Assembly: GCF_021341785.1 (NCBI RefSeq) | Contig: NZ_JAJTTF010000005.1 | Coordinates: forward strand, 1-64,000 | Direction of reading: 5' to 3' | DNA from: Microbacterium sp. Au-Mic1 | GTDB taxonomy: Bacteria; Actinomycetota; Actinomycetes; Actinomycetales; Microbacteriaceae | DNA: 64,000 nucleotides | Part shown: positions 10,837 through 20,146 of the stretch, one piece after another | How positions within the stretch are numbered: position 1 is the stretch's first letter | How the letters are laid out: each line of letters starts with the position of its first letter | Notes under the pieces: model-generated | What the model was told of the DNA's origin: nothing | Database searches by the model: none | The model's input: only the letters and a program-made list of their open reading frames with translations | Translations under genes and position numbers: made by a program

Positions 10837-12728
10837 AGATCCCCGCGATGATCGGCGCCGAACTGCGCCGGCTGACCGCGAGCCCGATGGCCGTGATCGC
10901 CCTGATCGCCCTGATGGCCGTGCCGATCCTCTACGGCGGACTGTACCTGTGGGCCAACCAGGATCCGTACGGCAAGTTCAGCGAGGTGCCTGTCGGCCTC
11001 GTCGTCGAGGATGCCGGATCGACCTCGAACGGCACCACCACGAACTTCGGCGAGAAGGTCGCCGACAACCTCGTCGAGGGCAAGGCCTTCGACTGGCAGC
11101 GCATGAGCGCCCCCGCCGCGCGCGCCGCGCTCAAGAACGGCGACGTCGACTTCACGGTGACCATTCCGAAGACGTTCTCCGAGGCGCTGCTCTCCGCGTC
11201 CGGCACGAGTCCGCATCAGGCGCGGATCGAGCTCGAGACGAACGACGCCAACAACTACCTCGCGTCGTCGATCGGATCCGGTGCGGTCGAGAAGATCCGC
11301 CGCTCGGTCGCCGAGATGGTGGGCCAGGAAGCGGCGGACAAACTGCTCACGGGGCTCAGCGACGTGCGCGACAAACTCGGCGAAGCCGCCGACGGCGCCT
11401 CGCAGCTGCACGACGGTGCGAACACGGCGCTCTCCGGCAGCGGACAGCTCGCCGACGGCACGTCCCAGTTGGCCGACGGAGCATCCCAGCTGGCCGGTGG
11501 CACCGCGCAGATCGCGGACGGCTCGCAGCAGCTCGCCGCCGGTGCGGCGACCCTCGCGAACGGCGCACAGCAGGTGAGCGACGGGAACCAGCAGATCGCG
11601 CAGTACGCGAACGAGGCCGGATCGCTCGTTCAGCAGGCGACCGACGCCCTGCCCCAGGTGCGCAGCGACATCGCCAGCGCTCTCGCGGACCGCGGGCTCT
11701 CACAGGCGGAGATCGACGCGGTGCTCGCGAAACTGGATCCGCTCGGCGACGATCTGCGCAACGGCAATGACAGGGTGCAGGGCGCGGTCGGCAAGATCGA
11801 CCAGCTCGCCGACGGCAGCGCCCAGGTCGCGTCCGGCAGCGCCACGCTCGCCGACAAGTCGCAGCAGCTCGCGAACGGTGCCCAGACCGCAGCCTCGGGC
11901 GCGGCGACGTTGAGCACGGGCGCGGCCGGCGCCCGCGACGGCGCCAAGGCCCTGCACGACGGCCTCGGCACCCTCGCCACCGGCATCGGCACGCTGCATG
12001 ACGGCCTCGTGGCCGGCGTCGACGCGATCCCCGCCTCCACGCCCGACCTTCGCGAGCAGCAGGCGAAGACCATCGCGAACCCCGTCGACGTGTCCAGCGA
12101 CAAGGTCGCCGCCGCGAAGGACTACGGTCAGGGACTCGCGCCGTTCTTCGCGGCGCTGGCCGGCTGGATCGGCATCTACGCCCTGTTCCTGATCATCAAG
12201 CCGATCTCGCGGCGCGCGGTGACGGCGCTGCACTCGCCGATCCGGATCACCCTCGCCGGCTGGCTCACCCCCGCGGCGTTCGGCGCCGTGCAGATGGTGG
12301 GCCTGCTCGGCGTGCTCGCCTGGGCGCTCGGGTTCACATTCCAGAACGGGTGGGGCGCGCTCGGGATCATGGTGCTCGCCTCGGCCACTTATGCGGCGAT
12401 CATCCTCGCATTGAACGTCTGGCTGGGATCCGTGGGGCAGTTCGTGGGCCTCGTGCTCATGGTGCTGCAGCTCGTGACCGCGGGCGGCACGTTCCCGTGG
12501 CAGACGCTGCCCGCGCCGCTCGCCGCGCTGCACCATGTGCTGCCGATGGGATACGTGGTGGATGCGATGCGCCAGTTGATGTACGGCGGGCAAGTCGGGA
12601 GGGCGATGACGGATCTAGCGGTGCTGGGGATCTGGCTGGTCGGATCCCTGCTGCTGGCCATGATCGGCGTGACCCGGATGACGCACAAGCGCACGCTGCG
12701 CGACCTGCAGCCCAGCCTGATCGGCTGA
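10833..12728 (+). CDS. YhgE/Pip domain membrane protein
   Basis: Membrane protein of 631 aa. There is an N-terminal TM helix at about residues 17-37 (AVIALIALMAVPILYGGLYLW). A long extracytoplasmic region follows, containing heptad-like repeats of the type xLADGxxQLAxGxxxL (residues about 185-400). The C-terminus has about five TM helices of ABC-2 permease type. This is the YhgE/Pip architecture shared by phage infection proteins and type VII-associated membrane proteins. It is translationally coupled to the ABC-like gene (ATGA). It may export something or remodel the envelope; the substrate is unknown. Confidence 0.88.
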   Translation: MKIPAMIGAELRRLTASPMAVIALIALMAVPILYGGLYLWANQDPYGKFSEVPVGLVVEDAGSTSNGTTTNFGEKVADNLVEGKAFDWQRMSAPAARAALKNGDVDFTVTIPKTFSEALLSASGTSPHQARIELETNDANNYLASSIGSGAVEKIRRSVAEMVGQEAADKLLTGLSDVRDKLGEAADGASQLHDGANTALSGSGQLADGTSQLADGASQLAGGTAQIADGSQQLAAGAATLANGAQQVSDGNQQIAQYANEAGSLVQQATDALPQVRSDIASALADRGLSQAEIDAVLAKLDPLGDDLRNGNDRVQGAVGKIDQLADGSAQVASGSATLADKSQQLANGAQTAASGAATLSTGAAGARDGAKALHDGLGTLATGIGTLHDGLVAGVDAIPASTPDLREQQAKTIANPVDVSSDKVAAAKDYGQGLAPFFAALAGWIGIYALFLIIKPISRRAVTALHSPIRITLAGWLTPAAFGAVQMVGLLGVLAWALGFTFQNGWGALGIMVLASATYAAIILALNVWLGSVGQFVGLVLMVLQLVTAGGTFPWQTLPAPLAALHHVLPMGYVVDAMRQLMYGGQVGRAMTDLAVLGIWLVGSLLLAMIGVTRMTHKRTLRDLQPSLIG

Positions 12729-12812
12729 GCGGCGGGCCGGCCGCCCGGATCCCGCTCTCGACAGGCCGCCATCCCGGGCTCGGATCCCAGCCTCGGATCC
12801 CGGCAGTGGGAT

Positions 12813-12884
12813 CCGCGAAACCGAACTCTCGTCCCGAGACCGCGCAACTTATCGTGGGTCTCGGGACGCAGGTTCGGTCTCGCG
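12813..12884. repeat. 72-bp intergenic hairpin, CCGCGAGAC family (copy 1)
   Basis: Inverted repeat with arms of about 28 bp. The left arm runs from CCGCGAAACCGAAC to GTCCCGAGACC and the right arm from GGTCTCGGGACG to GTTCGGTCTCGCGG. The loop is about 15 nt. It lies between two same-strand genes. It shares its ends and size with the copies at 38385 and 48817. Confidence 0.75.
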
Positions 12885-13013
12885 GTCATCGTGGCGCAAG
12901 GGCGTCGGCCAGGACCGGACGGCGATCGCCCCGCGCTAGGATGCCAACACGTCTCGCGAGCTGCGACCCGATCCTTCCGGCAGTGAGACTCCGTGTCACG
13001 CGAAGGAGCGCTC

Positions 13014-15749
13014 ATGTCGTCAGCCGATCCCACGGTGAAGCCCCGGCGCGCGGGCCGGATCGTCGGGCGCACCGCTTTCGGGGTGCTCGCGGGGATCGTG
13101 ATCCTCGCCACCGCCGCCGCCCTTTTCCTGGTGTGGACCGTGCAGCGTTCGTTCCCGCAGACCTCAGGCGAACTGGCGGTCAAGGGGCTGCAGGCGCAGG
13201 TGACCGTGCAGCGCGACGATCGCGGGATCCCGACGGTCACTGCCGACAACACGCACGACCTGTTCTACGCGCAGGGGTTCGTGCACGCGCAGGACCGCTT
13301 CTGGGAGATGGACTTCCGCCGGCACGTCACGAGCGGCAGGGTCGCCGAGCTGTTCGGATCCTCGCAGGTCGCCACCGACGAGTTCCTGCGCACTCTCGAC
13401 TGGCGCGGCATCGCTGAGAAGGAGGTCACGGCGATGGACGCCACCACCCGCGGCTTCTACCAGGCCTACGCGGACGGGGTGAACGCCTACCTCGCAGACC
13501 ACAAGGGGGCAGAGGCATCCTTCGAATATGCCGTGGTCGGCATGACCAATCCCGACTACGGCATCGAGCCCTGGACGCCCGCCGATTCGGTCGCCTGGCT
13601 GAAGGCGATGGCCTGGGATCTGCGCGGCAACGTCGAGGACGAGACCACCCGTGCGCTGCTGGCTCCCACCGTCGATGCCACCACGATGAACGAGATCTAC
13701 CCCGCGTACCCGTTCGACGAGCACCCCGTCATCGTTCCGACCATCACGCCGATGGAGCAGAGCGGGAGCGGGGCGGCCGCCGCGAGCACGTCCGCGACCT
13801 CACCGGACGGGACGGGATCGAACGCCGCTCCCGCGGGGACGGCACCCTCCGCGGCGCCCACCGGCGCAACCCCACCCACGGCCGGCGCGACCCCACCCAC
13901 CGCCGGAGCCGCGGCGAGCGCGTCGGCGACGGTCCGCTGGACCACCGTGCGCAACACCCTCGAGGCCGTCCAGACGCTGCTCGGAGACCCCGGCGAGGGC
14001 ATCGGATCCAACTCCTGGGTGGTCTCCGGATCCCTCACGGCGACCGGCAAGCCGCTGCTCGCGAACGACCCGCACCTGGGCGCGGCGCTCCCCTCGGTCT
14101 GGTACCAGATGCAGCTGCGCTGCCGCACGGTAAGCACCGCCTGCCCGTTCGACGTGGCCGGGTTCTCGTTCTCCGGCCTTCCGAGCATCGTGATCGGGCA
14201 CAATGCGAACATCGCCTGGGGGTTCACGAACCTCACCACCGACGTGACCGACCTGTACATCGAGAAGATCGACGGTGACAGCTACTGGCGCGACGGCGTG
14301 CGCGTTCCACTGCAGACGCGCACCGAGACCGTCAAGGTCGCGGGCTCCACCGACGTCACGCTCACCGTCCGCTCCACCGCGCACGGCCCGATCGTCTCCG
14401 GGCTGACCGACGACTTCACCGCGCTCGCGAAGGCCCCCATCGTGGGGCGCACCGACACGACCTCACCGGGGGGCGAGACGGGCGTCGCCCCCGATGCCGC
14501 GACCGACGCGCTTCCCGGGCAGTACGCGGTGAGCCTGCGCTGGACCGCACTGGATCCGGGCACCACGTCGACCGCCATCTTCGCCATGAACACCGCTGCG
14601 GACTTCACCGACTTCCGGCATGCGGCGTCGCTGTTCGACGTGCCAGCGCAGAACCTCATCTACGCCGACCAGAAGGGGAACATCGGGTATCAGACGCCGG
14701 GCCGCCTGCCGATCCGCGGTGCGGGCAACGGCTACTACCCGCAGCCGGGGTGGACGAGCGCATCCGACTGGACCGGCTACATCCCCTTCGAGAAGCTCCC
14801 CGTGTCCTACAACCCCGACGCGGGCTACATCGTCACCGCGAACAATGCGATCGTGCCGGACAGCTACCCGTACTTCCTGTCGCGCGACTGGGACTACGGC
14901 TATCGCGCTGCGCGGATCGCCGATCTCATCGAGCGCACCGCGAAGCAGCATCCGCTCACCGCGCAGGACATGCGAGACATCCAGTTCGATCAGCAGAGCT
15001 GGATCGGCAAACAGCTCGCGGCGGAGATGCAGGAGATCCCGGCCTCGAAGGACGCCGGCGTGCGCGGGGCCGTGGCGCTGCTCAAGACGTGGGATGCACA
15101 GGCCACCGCCGACTCCCCCGCTGCGGCTTATGCGAACGTGCTCTGGCAGCACCTGGCGCTCAACCTCTTCGCCAACCGCGAGCATCCGCTGCCGATGGAC
15201 GGGCAGGGTCGGCTGTTCACCGTGGTCGGACCGATGCTCGAGAACCCGGACGACCCGCTCTGGACCAACCCGAAGATCGGCGTGTCCGGGCGCGACGAGA
15301 TGCTGGCTCTGTCGGCGAAGCAGGCCTACGACGAGCTCTCGAAGGCGCAGGGGCCGGATCCAGCTCGGTGGAACTGGGGCGATCTGCACGCGATCACGCT
15401 CACGCACCAGACGCTCGGCAAGAGCGGCATCGCGCCGATCGAGTGGCTGTTCAACCGCGGACCGTATCCGGTCGGGGGCGGATCCTCCCTCGTCGACGCC
15501 ACCGGCTGGACGCTCGGCGGCTCCTACGCGACGACCACGGTGCCGTCGATGCGGATGGTGGTCGACCTCTCCGACTTCGACGCCTCCACGTGGAACCACC
15601 TCACCGGCGCGAGCGGCCACGCCTTCAGCCCGCACTACACCGACCAGACCGAGAACTGGTCGAAGGGCGTGCAGTCCCCCTGGGCGTTCACGAAGAAGGC
15701 GGTGGACGCCGCAACCGTCGACACCCTCGTGCTGAAGCCCGCGGGCTGA
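13014..15749 (+). CDS. Penicillin acylase family protein (Ntn hydrolase)
   Basis: Amidase of the penicillin G acylase / acyl-homoserine-lactone acylase superfamily, 911 aa. ATG at 13014 is chosen over the in-frame GTG at 12993 because AAGGAG lies 5 nt upstream. An N-terminal TM or signal anchor is at about residues 18-42. The alpha subunit is recognised by FYAQGFVHAQDRFWEMDFRRHV. The predicted autocatalytic nucleophile is Ser332 in the G-SNSWVVSGS motif at the start of the beta chain. The spacer before it is unusually long and Ala/Pro/Thr-rich, with the tandem unit GATPPTA. The protein is probably exported or membrane-anchored; substrate unknown. Confidence 0.9.
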   Translation: MSSADPTVKPRRAGRIVGRTAFGVLAGIVILATAAALFLVWTVQRSFPQTSGELAVKGLQAQVTVQRDDRGIPTVTADNTHDLFYAQGFVHAQDRFWEMDFRRHVTSGRVAELFGSSQVATDEFLRTLDWRGIAEKEVTAMDATTRGFYQAYADGVNAYLADHKGAEASFEYAVVGMTNPDYGIEPWTPADSVAWLKAMAWDLRGNVEDETTRALLAPTVDATTMNEIYPAYPFDEHPVIVPTITPMEQSGSGAAAASTSATSPDGTGSNAAPAGTAPSAAPTGATPPTAGATPPTAGAAASASATVRWTTVRNTLEAVQTLLGDPGEGIGSNSWVVSGSLTATGKPLLANDPHLGAALPSVWYQMQLRCRTVSTACPFDVAGFSFSGLPSIVIGHNANIAWGFTNLTTDVTDLYIEKIDGDSYWRDGVRVPLQTRTETVKVAGSTDVTLTVRSTAHGPIVSGLTDDFTALAKAPIVGRTDTTSPGGETGVAPDAATDALPGQYAVSLRWTALDPGTTSTAIFAMNTAADFTDFRHAASLFDVPAQNLIYADQKGNIGYQTPGRLPIRGAGNGYYPQPGWTSASDWTGYIPFEKLPVSYNPDAGYIVTANNAIVPDSYPYFLSRDWDYGYRAARIADLIERTAKQHPLTAQDMRDIQFDQQSWIGKQLAAEMQEIPASKDAGVRGAVALLKTWDAQATADSPAAAYANVLWQHLALNLFANREHPLPMDGQGRLFTVVGPMLENPDDPLWTNPKIGVSGRDEMLALSAKQAYDELSKAQGPDPARWNWGDLHAITLTHQTLGKSGIAPIEWLFNRGPYPVGGGSSLVDATGWTLGGSYATTTVPSMRMVVDLSDFDASTWNHLTGASGHAFSPHYTDQTENWSKGVQSPWAFTKKAVDAATVDTLVLKPAG
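13862..13910 (+). repeat. Short tandem repeat in the penicillin acylase spacer
   Basis: Two consecutive near-identical units of about 24 bp (GGCGC(A/G)ACCCCACCCAC then GGCCGG / CGCCGG) encode GATPPTAGATPPTAGA in the spacer peptide just before the processing site. It is the kind of repeat that can change copy number. Confidence 0.7.
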
Positions 15750-15958
15750 GCCGGGTCGGCGTCCTCACCGCCGCATGGAGTGGAGGCCACAGTGCTGAAT
15801 CGCGGCATCGGCCTCTTGCCCAGCCGACCCCACCCTCTGGGGGCCGTTCCACCGGAGGCCGGCGGTCCATCCGGCTGAAGAAGTCTCGAATGGCTGGACC
15901 ATCCCCGCCGGATCCCTCCGCCAGGCGGGCAGAGCTCAGCCAGCCGCCCCAGCCACGC

Positions 15959-17455
15959 TCACAGCGTCCAGGTGTGCACGGGGTCTCCGGTGTGCATGCG
16001 CTCGAGGTAGTCGGCGAGCATTCCGTGCAGCGCCTCCGACCGCGTGGCGCCGGCGCGTTCGCGGGCGGCGACGGCCTCCCGCTGCCACACCGCGCCGTTG
16101 CGGCCCGTCAGGCAGCGCTGCTCGATGACGCCGAGGTAGCGGTCGCGCGCGACCGGATCCACCCCGAAGCCGTCCAGCCCTTCAGCGGCGAGTGGCAGGA
16201 GCCGGCGCAGCACGAGCTCGCGCGGACCGATCCAGCCCACCTCGGGCCAGTACAGCCGCGACTCGATGCCGTCGCGCGCCGCGGAATGCAGGTTCTCCTC
16301 GGCGGCGTCGAACGTCATCTGCGTCCACAGCGGCCGGTCGGCCAGGGCGAGACTGCGCACGAGGCCGTAGTAGAAGGCGGCATCGGCCAGCACGTCCACG
16401 ATCGACGGCCCGGCGGGAAGCACGCGGTTCTCCAGACGCAGGTGGTAGCGGTCGCCGTGCCCGTCGTAGATCGGCCGGTTCCAGCGGTAGACGGTGCCGT
16501 TGTGCATGCGCAGCTCGGAGAGCGCGGGAGTGCCGCCGCGCGCGAGCACCTCGAACGGATCCTCATCGGTCGTCACCGGTAGCAGGGCCGGGAAGTAGCG
16601 GGAGTTCTCCTCGAAGAGGTCGAAGATCGAGGTCACCCAGCGTTCGCCGAACCACACGCGCGGGCGCACCCGCTGGTTCTTCAGCTCGACCGAGCGGGTG
16701 TCGGTCGCCTGCTCGAACAGCGGGATCCGGGTCTCGTGCCACAGGGCCCGCCCCGCGAAGAACGGCGAGTTCGCCGCCAGAGCCACCTGCACGCCGGCGA
16801 TGGCCTGCGCCGAGTTCCAGTAGGCCGCGAAGTCGGCGGGGTCGACCTGCAGGTGCAGCTGCACCGAGGTGCACGCGGCTTCGGGCAGGATCGTGTCGCA
16901 CACGATGTCGAGGCTCTCCCGGCCGCCCGCACCGCCCAGTGCGGAGCCGTCGAGGCGCAGCTCGATGTCCTCACCTCGGGCCGCGAGGATCTGCTGGCTG
17001 AGCAGGTCGTAGCGCGGATCCTCGGAGAGCCACTCGCTCGTGAAGTGGTGCTCGTCGAGCGTCGGGAGCATCCCGATCATCGCGAGCCCGCACCCCGTGC
17101 TGCGCGCCTTGGCGTCAGCGGCGTTCAGCGCCTCGCGCAGCGAGTCCTCCAGCCGGATCACGTTGCCGCCGGCGAGGGGGCGCGGTTCGACGTTGATCTC
17201 GATGTTGAACTGACCGAGCTCGGTCTGGAACGCGGGATCGGCGATCGCCTCGAGCGCCCGTGCGTTCGCCATGGCCGGGTCGCAGGCGTCGTCGACCAGG
17301 TTCAGCTCGATCTCGAGACCCAGCCGCGGCTCTGACACCTCGAACTGGCCGTCGGCGAGCATGCTGGCCAGGGCATCGAGGCACCGCGCCGTCTTCTCGC
17401 GGAACCGTGTGCGGTCCTGCCGGGTGAACACCCGGTCGTCGACTCGGTCTCCCAT
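15959..17455 (-). CDS. Glutamate-cysteine ligase family 2 (GCS2/YbdK-like) enzyme
   Basis: Carboxylate-amine ligase of 498 aa in the GCS2 family, which couples glutamate to an amine such as cysteine with ATP. Seen features are the N-terminal acidic ATP/Mg patch LGLEIELNLVDD, the stretch FNIEINVEPRPL, the SVQLHLQV strand, and the late LRLENRVLPAGPSIVD motif. Actinobacteria mostly make mycothiol rather than glutathione, so ergothioneine-type or another gamma-glutamyl product is possible; this is inference. The ATG has TAGCTT 6 nt upstream. It is convergent with the penicillin acylase gene. Confidence 0.82.
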   Translation of the reverse strand: MGDRVDDRVFTRQDRTRFREKTARCLDALASMLADGQFEVSEPRLGLEIELNLVDDACDPAMANARALEAIADPAFQTELGQFNIEINVEPRPLAGGNVIRLEDSLREALNAADAKARSTGCGLAMIGMLPTLDEHHFTSEWLSEDPRYDLLSQQILAARGEDIELRLDGSALGGAGGRESLDIVCDTILPEAACTSVQLHLQVDPADFAAYWNSAQAIAGVQVALAANSPFFAGRALWHETRIPLFEQATDTRSVELKNQRVRPRVWFGERWVTSIFDLFEENSRYFPALLPVTTDEDPFEVLARGGTPALSELRMHNGTVYRWNRPIYDGHGDRYHLRLENRVLPAGPSIVDVLADAAFYYGLVRSLALADRPLWTQMTFDAAEENLHSAARDGIESRLYWPEVGWIGPRELVLRRLLPLAAEGLDGFGVDPVARDRYLGVIEQRCLTGRNGAVWQREAVAARERAGATRSEALHGMLADYLERMHTGDPVHTWTL

Positions 17456-17515
17456 GAGCAGAAGCTACTCGCCCCTTGTCGGCGCGTCGAGGTCGGATCC
17501 GACGATCCCGGGGGC

Positions 17516-18850
17516 TCACACCCGGACGTCCTGCTCCCGTGCGGCGCGGAACGCGATCGCCGCGATGCCGAGAGCGGATCCGAGGAACACGACCGCGAGG
17601 ATCGCCCAGCCGGCGAAGCCGAGCGCGATGGCCGTCGCGTTCACCAGGATCGGCGCGACCAGGGAGCCGATCGAGAACGTCATGCCGAACACGCCCTGAT
17701 AGGCGCCCGCGCGCACCGGATCGGCGAGCTCGAAGCTCAGACCCCAGCCGCCGGCCTGCGACAGGATCTCGGCGAAGGTGTGCGCGACGAGTGCGACGAG
17801 CAGCACCGCGACGGCCGCCACGACAGGGAGTCCGGCGGCCGAGGCGTAGACGAAGCAGGCGCCCGCCATGAGCGCGCCGGCGATCAGCGAGACCTTGCCC
17901 GCGACGCGCAGATCGTGCGTGTTCCGCGACAGCCGCACCTGGAAGAGCACGACCAGCACGGTGTTCGAGATGAGGAGCACCGAGACGGTCGCGTCCGGAG
18001 CGGTGGTGGCATGAGTGATCCACAGCGGCACGCCGACCTCGGCGACGCCGAACTGCATGCCGAACGCGGCGGAGAACAGGGTGAGGAGCAGGTAGCGGGG
18101 ATCGCGCCAGGGCGAGCGGGCGCGCCAGTCTCGACGGAGTTCGCGCTCTGCGGCCGCCGTGGCGGCGGTGTTCACGGATCCGGTCTCGGTCGTGATCTTC
18201 TCGGCCACCCGCGCGACGGCATCGACGGACGCGGGCAGCCGCAGCAGCGGGATCGCACCGATCGCGCAGATCGCCCCGGCGATCACGATGACCGCTCGGT
18301 AGGCGACGGGGGTTCCGATCGCGAGTGCGATCGCGGCGACACCGGATCCGGCCGCGATCGAGAGGTTCGTCACGGTGCGCAGCACCGCGCGAGCGTGCAC
18401 GCGGTTGTCCCCGGTGAAGCCCCGGGCGATCACCGCTGAGCGGGACGACTGCGCCAACGCGTCGAGGAAACCGCTCGCGACGGCCAGCGCGATCGCCGTG
18501 GCGAACGTGCCGACGAAGGCGTACGCGATAAGGAGAAGTCCCGCCGCGACTTCGAACACGAACGACAGCCGCCGCGCGCTCCACCGGTCGGCGAGCCATC
18601 CGCCGAGGAACGACGCGAGGATGCTGCTGCCGCTCGCCGCGGCGAGGACGATCGCCGCCTCGCCGCCGCTGAGCCCGACCACCCGGATGAAGTACAGCAC
18701 GGTGATCGACAGGAAGACGCCGCGGCCGATGCGCGCCACCGTGGTGGCGGCGACCAGCGCCCGCAGCACCGGATCGTCGAGGGATCCGATGATCCGGCCG
18801 ATCGGACCCGGGCGGCGCAGGGTCTGCGTGCCCGCCGGATCCGAACTCAT
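17516..18850 (-). CDS. MFS transporter
   Basis: Major facilitator of 444 aa with about twelve TM helices. The loop 2-3 motif GGWLADRWSARRL is the MFS motif A. A central charged loop (residues about 190-230, DAVARVAEKITTETG) separates the halves. Substrate unknown. It is the upstream gene of the pair with the GCS2 gene (60 bp apart). The ATG is overlapped by a near-perfect palindrome, CATAGG...CCTATG. Confidence 0.85.
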   Translation of the reverse strand: MSSDPAGTQTLRRPGPIGRIIGSLDDPVLRALVAATTVARIGRGVFLSITVLYFIRVVGLSGGEAAIVLAAASGSSILASFLGGWLADRWSARRLSFVFEVAAGLLLIAYAFVGTFATAIALAVASGFLDALAQSSRSAVIARGFTGDNRVHARAVLRTVTNLSIAAGSGVAAIALAIGTPVAYRAVIVIAGAICAIGAIPLLRLPASVDAVARVAEKITTETGSVNTAATAAAERELRRDWRARSPWRDPRYLLLTLFSAAFGMQFGVAEVGVPLWITHATTAPDATVSVLLISNTVLVVLFQVRLSRNTHDLRVAGKVSLIAGALMAGACFVYASAAGLPVVAAVAVLLVALVAHTFAEILSQAGGWGLSFELADPVRAGAYQGVFGMTFSIGSLVAPILVNATAIALGFAGWAILAVVFLGSALGIAAIAFRAAREQDVRV

Positions 18851-18866
18851 AGGGTTCGATCCTATG
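18848..18866 (-). promoter_or_regulatory. Palindrome over the MFS start and -10 box
   Basis: CATAGG-GTTCGAT-CCTATG, a near-perfect 19-bp palindrome, covers the start codon (18848-18850) and a TAGGAT -10 box (18864-18859 on the minus strand, 8 nt before ATG). It could be an operator, or just the symmetry of a leaderless start. Confidence 0.4.
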
Positions 18867-19006
18867 CCGCACGCGACGGGAGGCCGCGGTCGGCGCCGGC
18901 GCGACCGTCACCCACGCCCTGGCCTCTGCCCCGCGGCCGCGGACGCCCCGGCCCGCGGCCCCACCGGCATCGATCTGCGACTCAGGCGGCGGCCTACGCT
19001 GGTCCT

Positions 19007-19561
19007 GTGCAGCGGACGACGATCGAAGGGGTCCGGATCGCCTGGGCTCGTTCGGCGTCCGACGTCCGCCGGGAGACCGCCCACGCCCTGATCCGGTCTC
19101 TGGCCGCCGAGCTGGCCCCGGGTTCCGACCTGCGGATCGTGCGGCGTTGCGTGCAGTGCGGTGGACCGCATGGGCGGCCGCTGCTGCCCGACGCCCCGCT
19201 GCACGCGAGCATCGCGTACGCGGAGCCCTGGGTGGTCGTGGCCGTCACCCGCGAGCAGGACTCCGCCGCGATCGGGATCGACGCCGAGCACGCGGGGACG
19301 ATGCCTGCCCTCCGCGCGCTGTTCGCCCCGGCCGACCCGCCGGATCTGCGCGGGTGGACGGCCATCGAGGCGGCGCTCAAGGCCGACGGGCGGGGGCTCG
19401 CCCTGCCGCCGGATCAGGTGCGATTCACCCCCGACGGCTTCGCGACTGTGCCCGGCGGCGGCGACTTCCGGATCCTGCCGGTCGATGTCGACCCGGAGTT
19501 GATCGTCACCCTCGCGAGACGGCCTCCGGACTCAGGCCCGAGACCCACTCCTCGACGGTGA
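19007..19561 (+). CDS. 4'-phosphopantetheinyl transferase superfamily protein
   Basis: Protein of 184 aa with PPTase features: an N-terminal CVQCGGPHGRP motif, SIAYA leading into the core, IGIDAE (Mg-binding Asp and Glu), and WTAIEAALKADGRGL matching the WxxxEAxxKxxGxG motif. It would transfer the phosphopantetheine arm from CoA to carrier-protein serines. The NRPS-like gene at 23481-27566 contains such a carrier domain and is the obvious candidate substrate. The GTG has TACGCT 6 nt upstream. Its 3' end overlaps the convergent hydrolase gene by about 56 bp. Confidence 0.85.
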   Translation: MQRTTIEGVRIAWARSASDVRRETAHALIRSLAAELAPGSDLRIVRRCVQCGGPHGRPLLPDAPLHASIAYAEPWVVVAVTREQDSAAIGIDAEHAGTMPALRALFAPADPPDLRGWTAIEAALKADGRGLALPPDQVRFTPDGFATVPGGGDFRILPVDVDPELIVTLARRPPDSGPRPTPRR

Positions 19562-20090
19562 CCACCTCGGCCTGACGCGGGAACACCTTCTCCAGCAGCA
19601 CCCGGTGCACCTCCGCATCCTGATCCGCACAGGCGTCCGCAAGGACCGTGAGCCCGAAGTCCTGGTCGGCCGCATGGCGAACGGTGCTCAGCACGACGCC
19701 ACTCGTGGCGACGCCCGCGAGCACGAGTTCGGTCGCACCGAGCCCTCGGAGCACCACGTCGAGGTCGGAGGCGAAGGCGCCGACGCGGCGTTTGACGACG
19801 ATCGGCTCCCCCGGCCGCGGGGCGAGGTCGGCGACGACCTGCGACGCCTCGGCCGACTCCACGAGAAGTGGTCCGAGCGGTGAGTCCTTGATCGCGCCGA
19901 AGGCCTTGTTCCGCGCGGACGCCTCGGGGAAGCCCTCGCGGAAGCCGACGCGCACGAAGACGACGGGGATCGCGCCCGCGCGGGCCGCGTCGAGGGCGCG
20001 CCGCGCCGCCGGGATCACGCCGGGTGCGAGCTCGGCATAGCGAGCCGCGAAGCCGTTCTGGAAGTCCATGAGCAGGAGTGCAGTGGTCAT
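19506..20090 (-). CDS. Isochorismatase-like cysteine hydrolase
   Basis: Cysteine hydrolase superfamily protein of 194 aa. LLLMDFQNGF carries the catalytic Asp at the N-terminus. VVKRRVGAF provides the Lys, and LAGVATSGVVLSTVRHA contains the usual nucleophile region. The expected Cys of G-V-x-T-x-x-C is not seen; the sequence is GVATSGVV, with Ser-Gly where Cys is usual. The protein may therefore be catalytically altered. ATG at 20090 (GAGG 9 nt upstream) is chosen; in-frame ATGs at 20099 and 20111 are possible, and TAATGT 8 nt before 20099 would suit a leaderless start there. It is divergent from the MarR gene. Confidence 0.8.
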   Translation of the reverse strand: MTTALLLMDFQNGFAARYAELAPGVIPAARRALDAARAGAIPVVFVRVGFREGFPEASARNKAFGAIKDSPLGPLLVESAEASQVVADLAPRPGEPIVVKRRVGAFASDLDVVLRGLGATELVLAGVATSGVVLSTVRHAADQDFGLTVLADACADQDAEVHRVLLEKVFPRQAEVVTVEEWVSGLSPEAVSRG

Positions 20091-20104
20091 GCGCGGCATC
20101 CTCG

Positions 20105-20146
20105 CACACATTAGACAGTTTTACCTGTGCAGTTTAGGCTGTCGAT
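20105..20146. promoter_or_regulatory. Divergent promoter/operator region of the hydrolase and MarR genes
   Basis: An AT-rich island between divergent genes. It contains GACAG...CTGTC in inverted orientation and the direct pair CAGTTTTACC / CAGTTTAGGC. The MarR -10 box is TAGGCT at 20135-20140, 6 nt before ATG. It probably holds the MarR operator. Confidence 0.5.
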
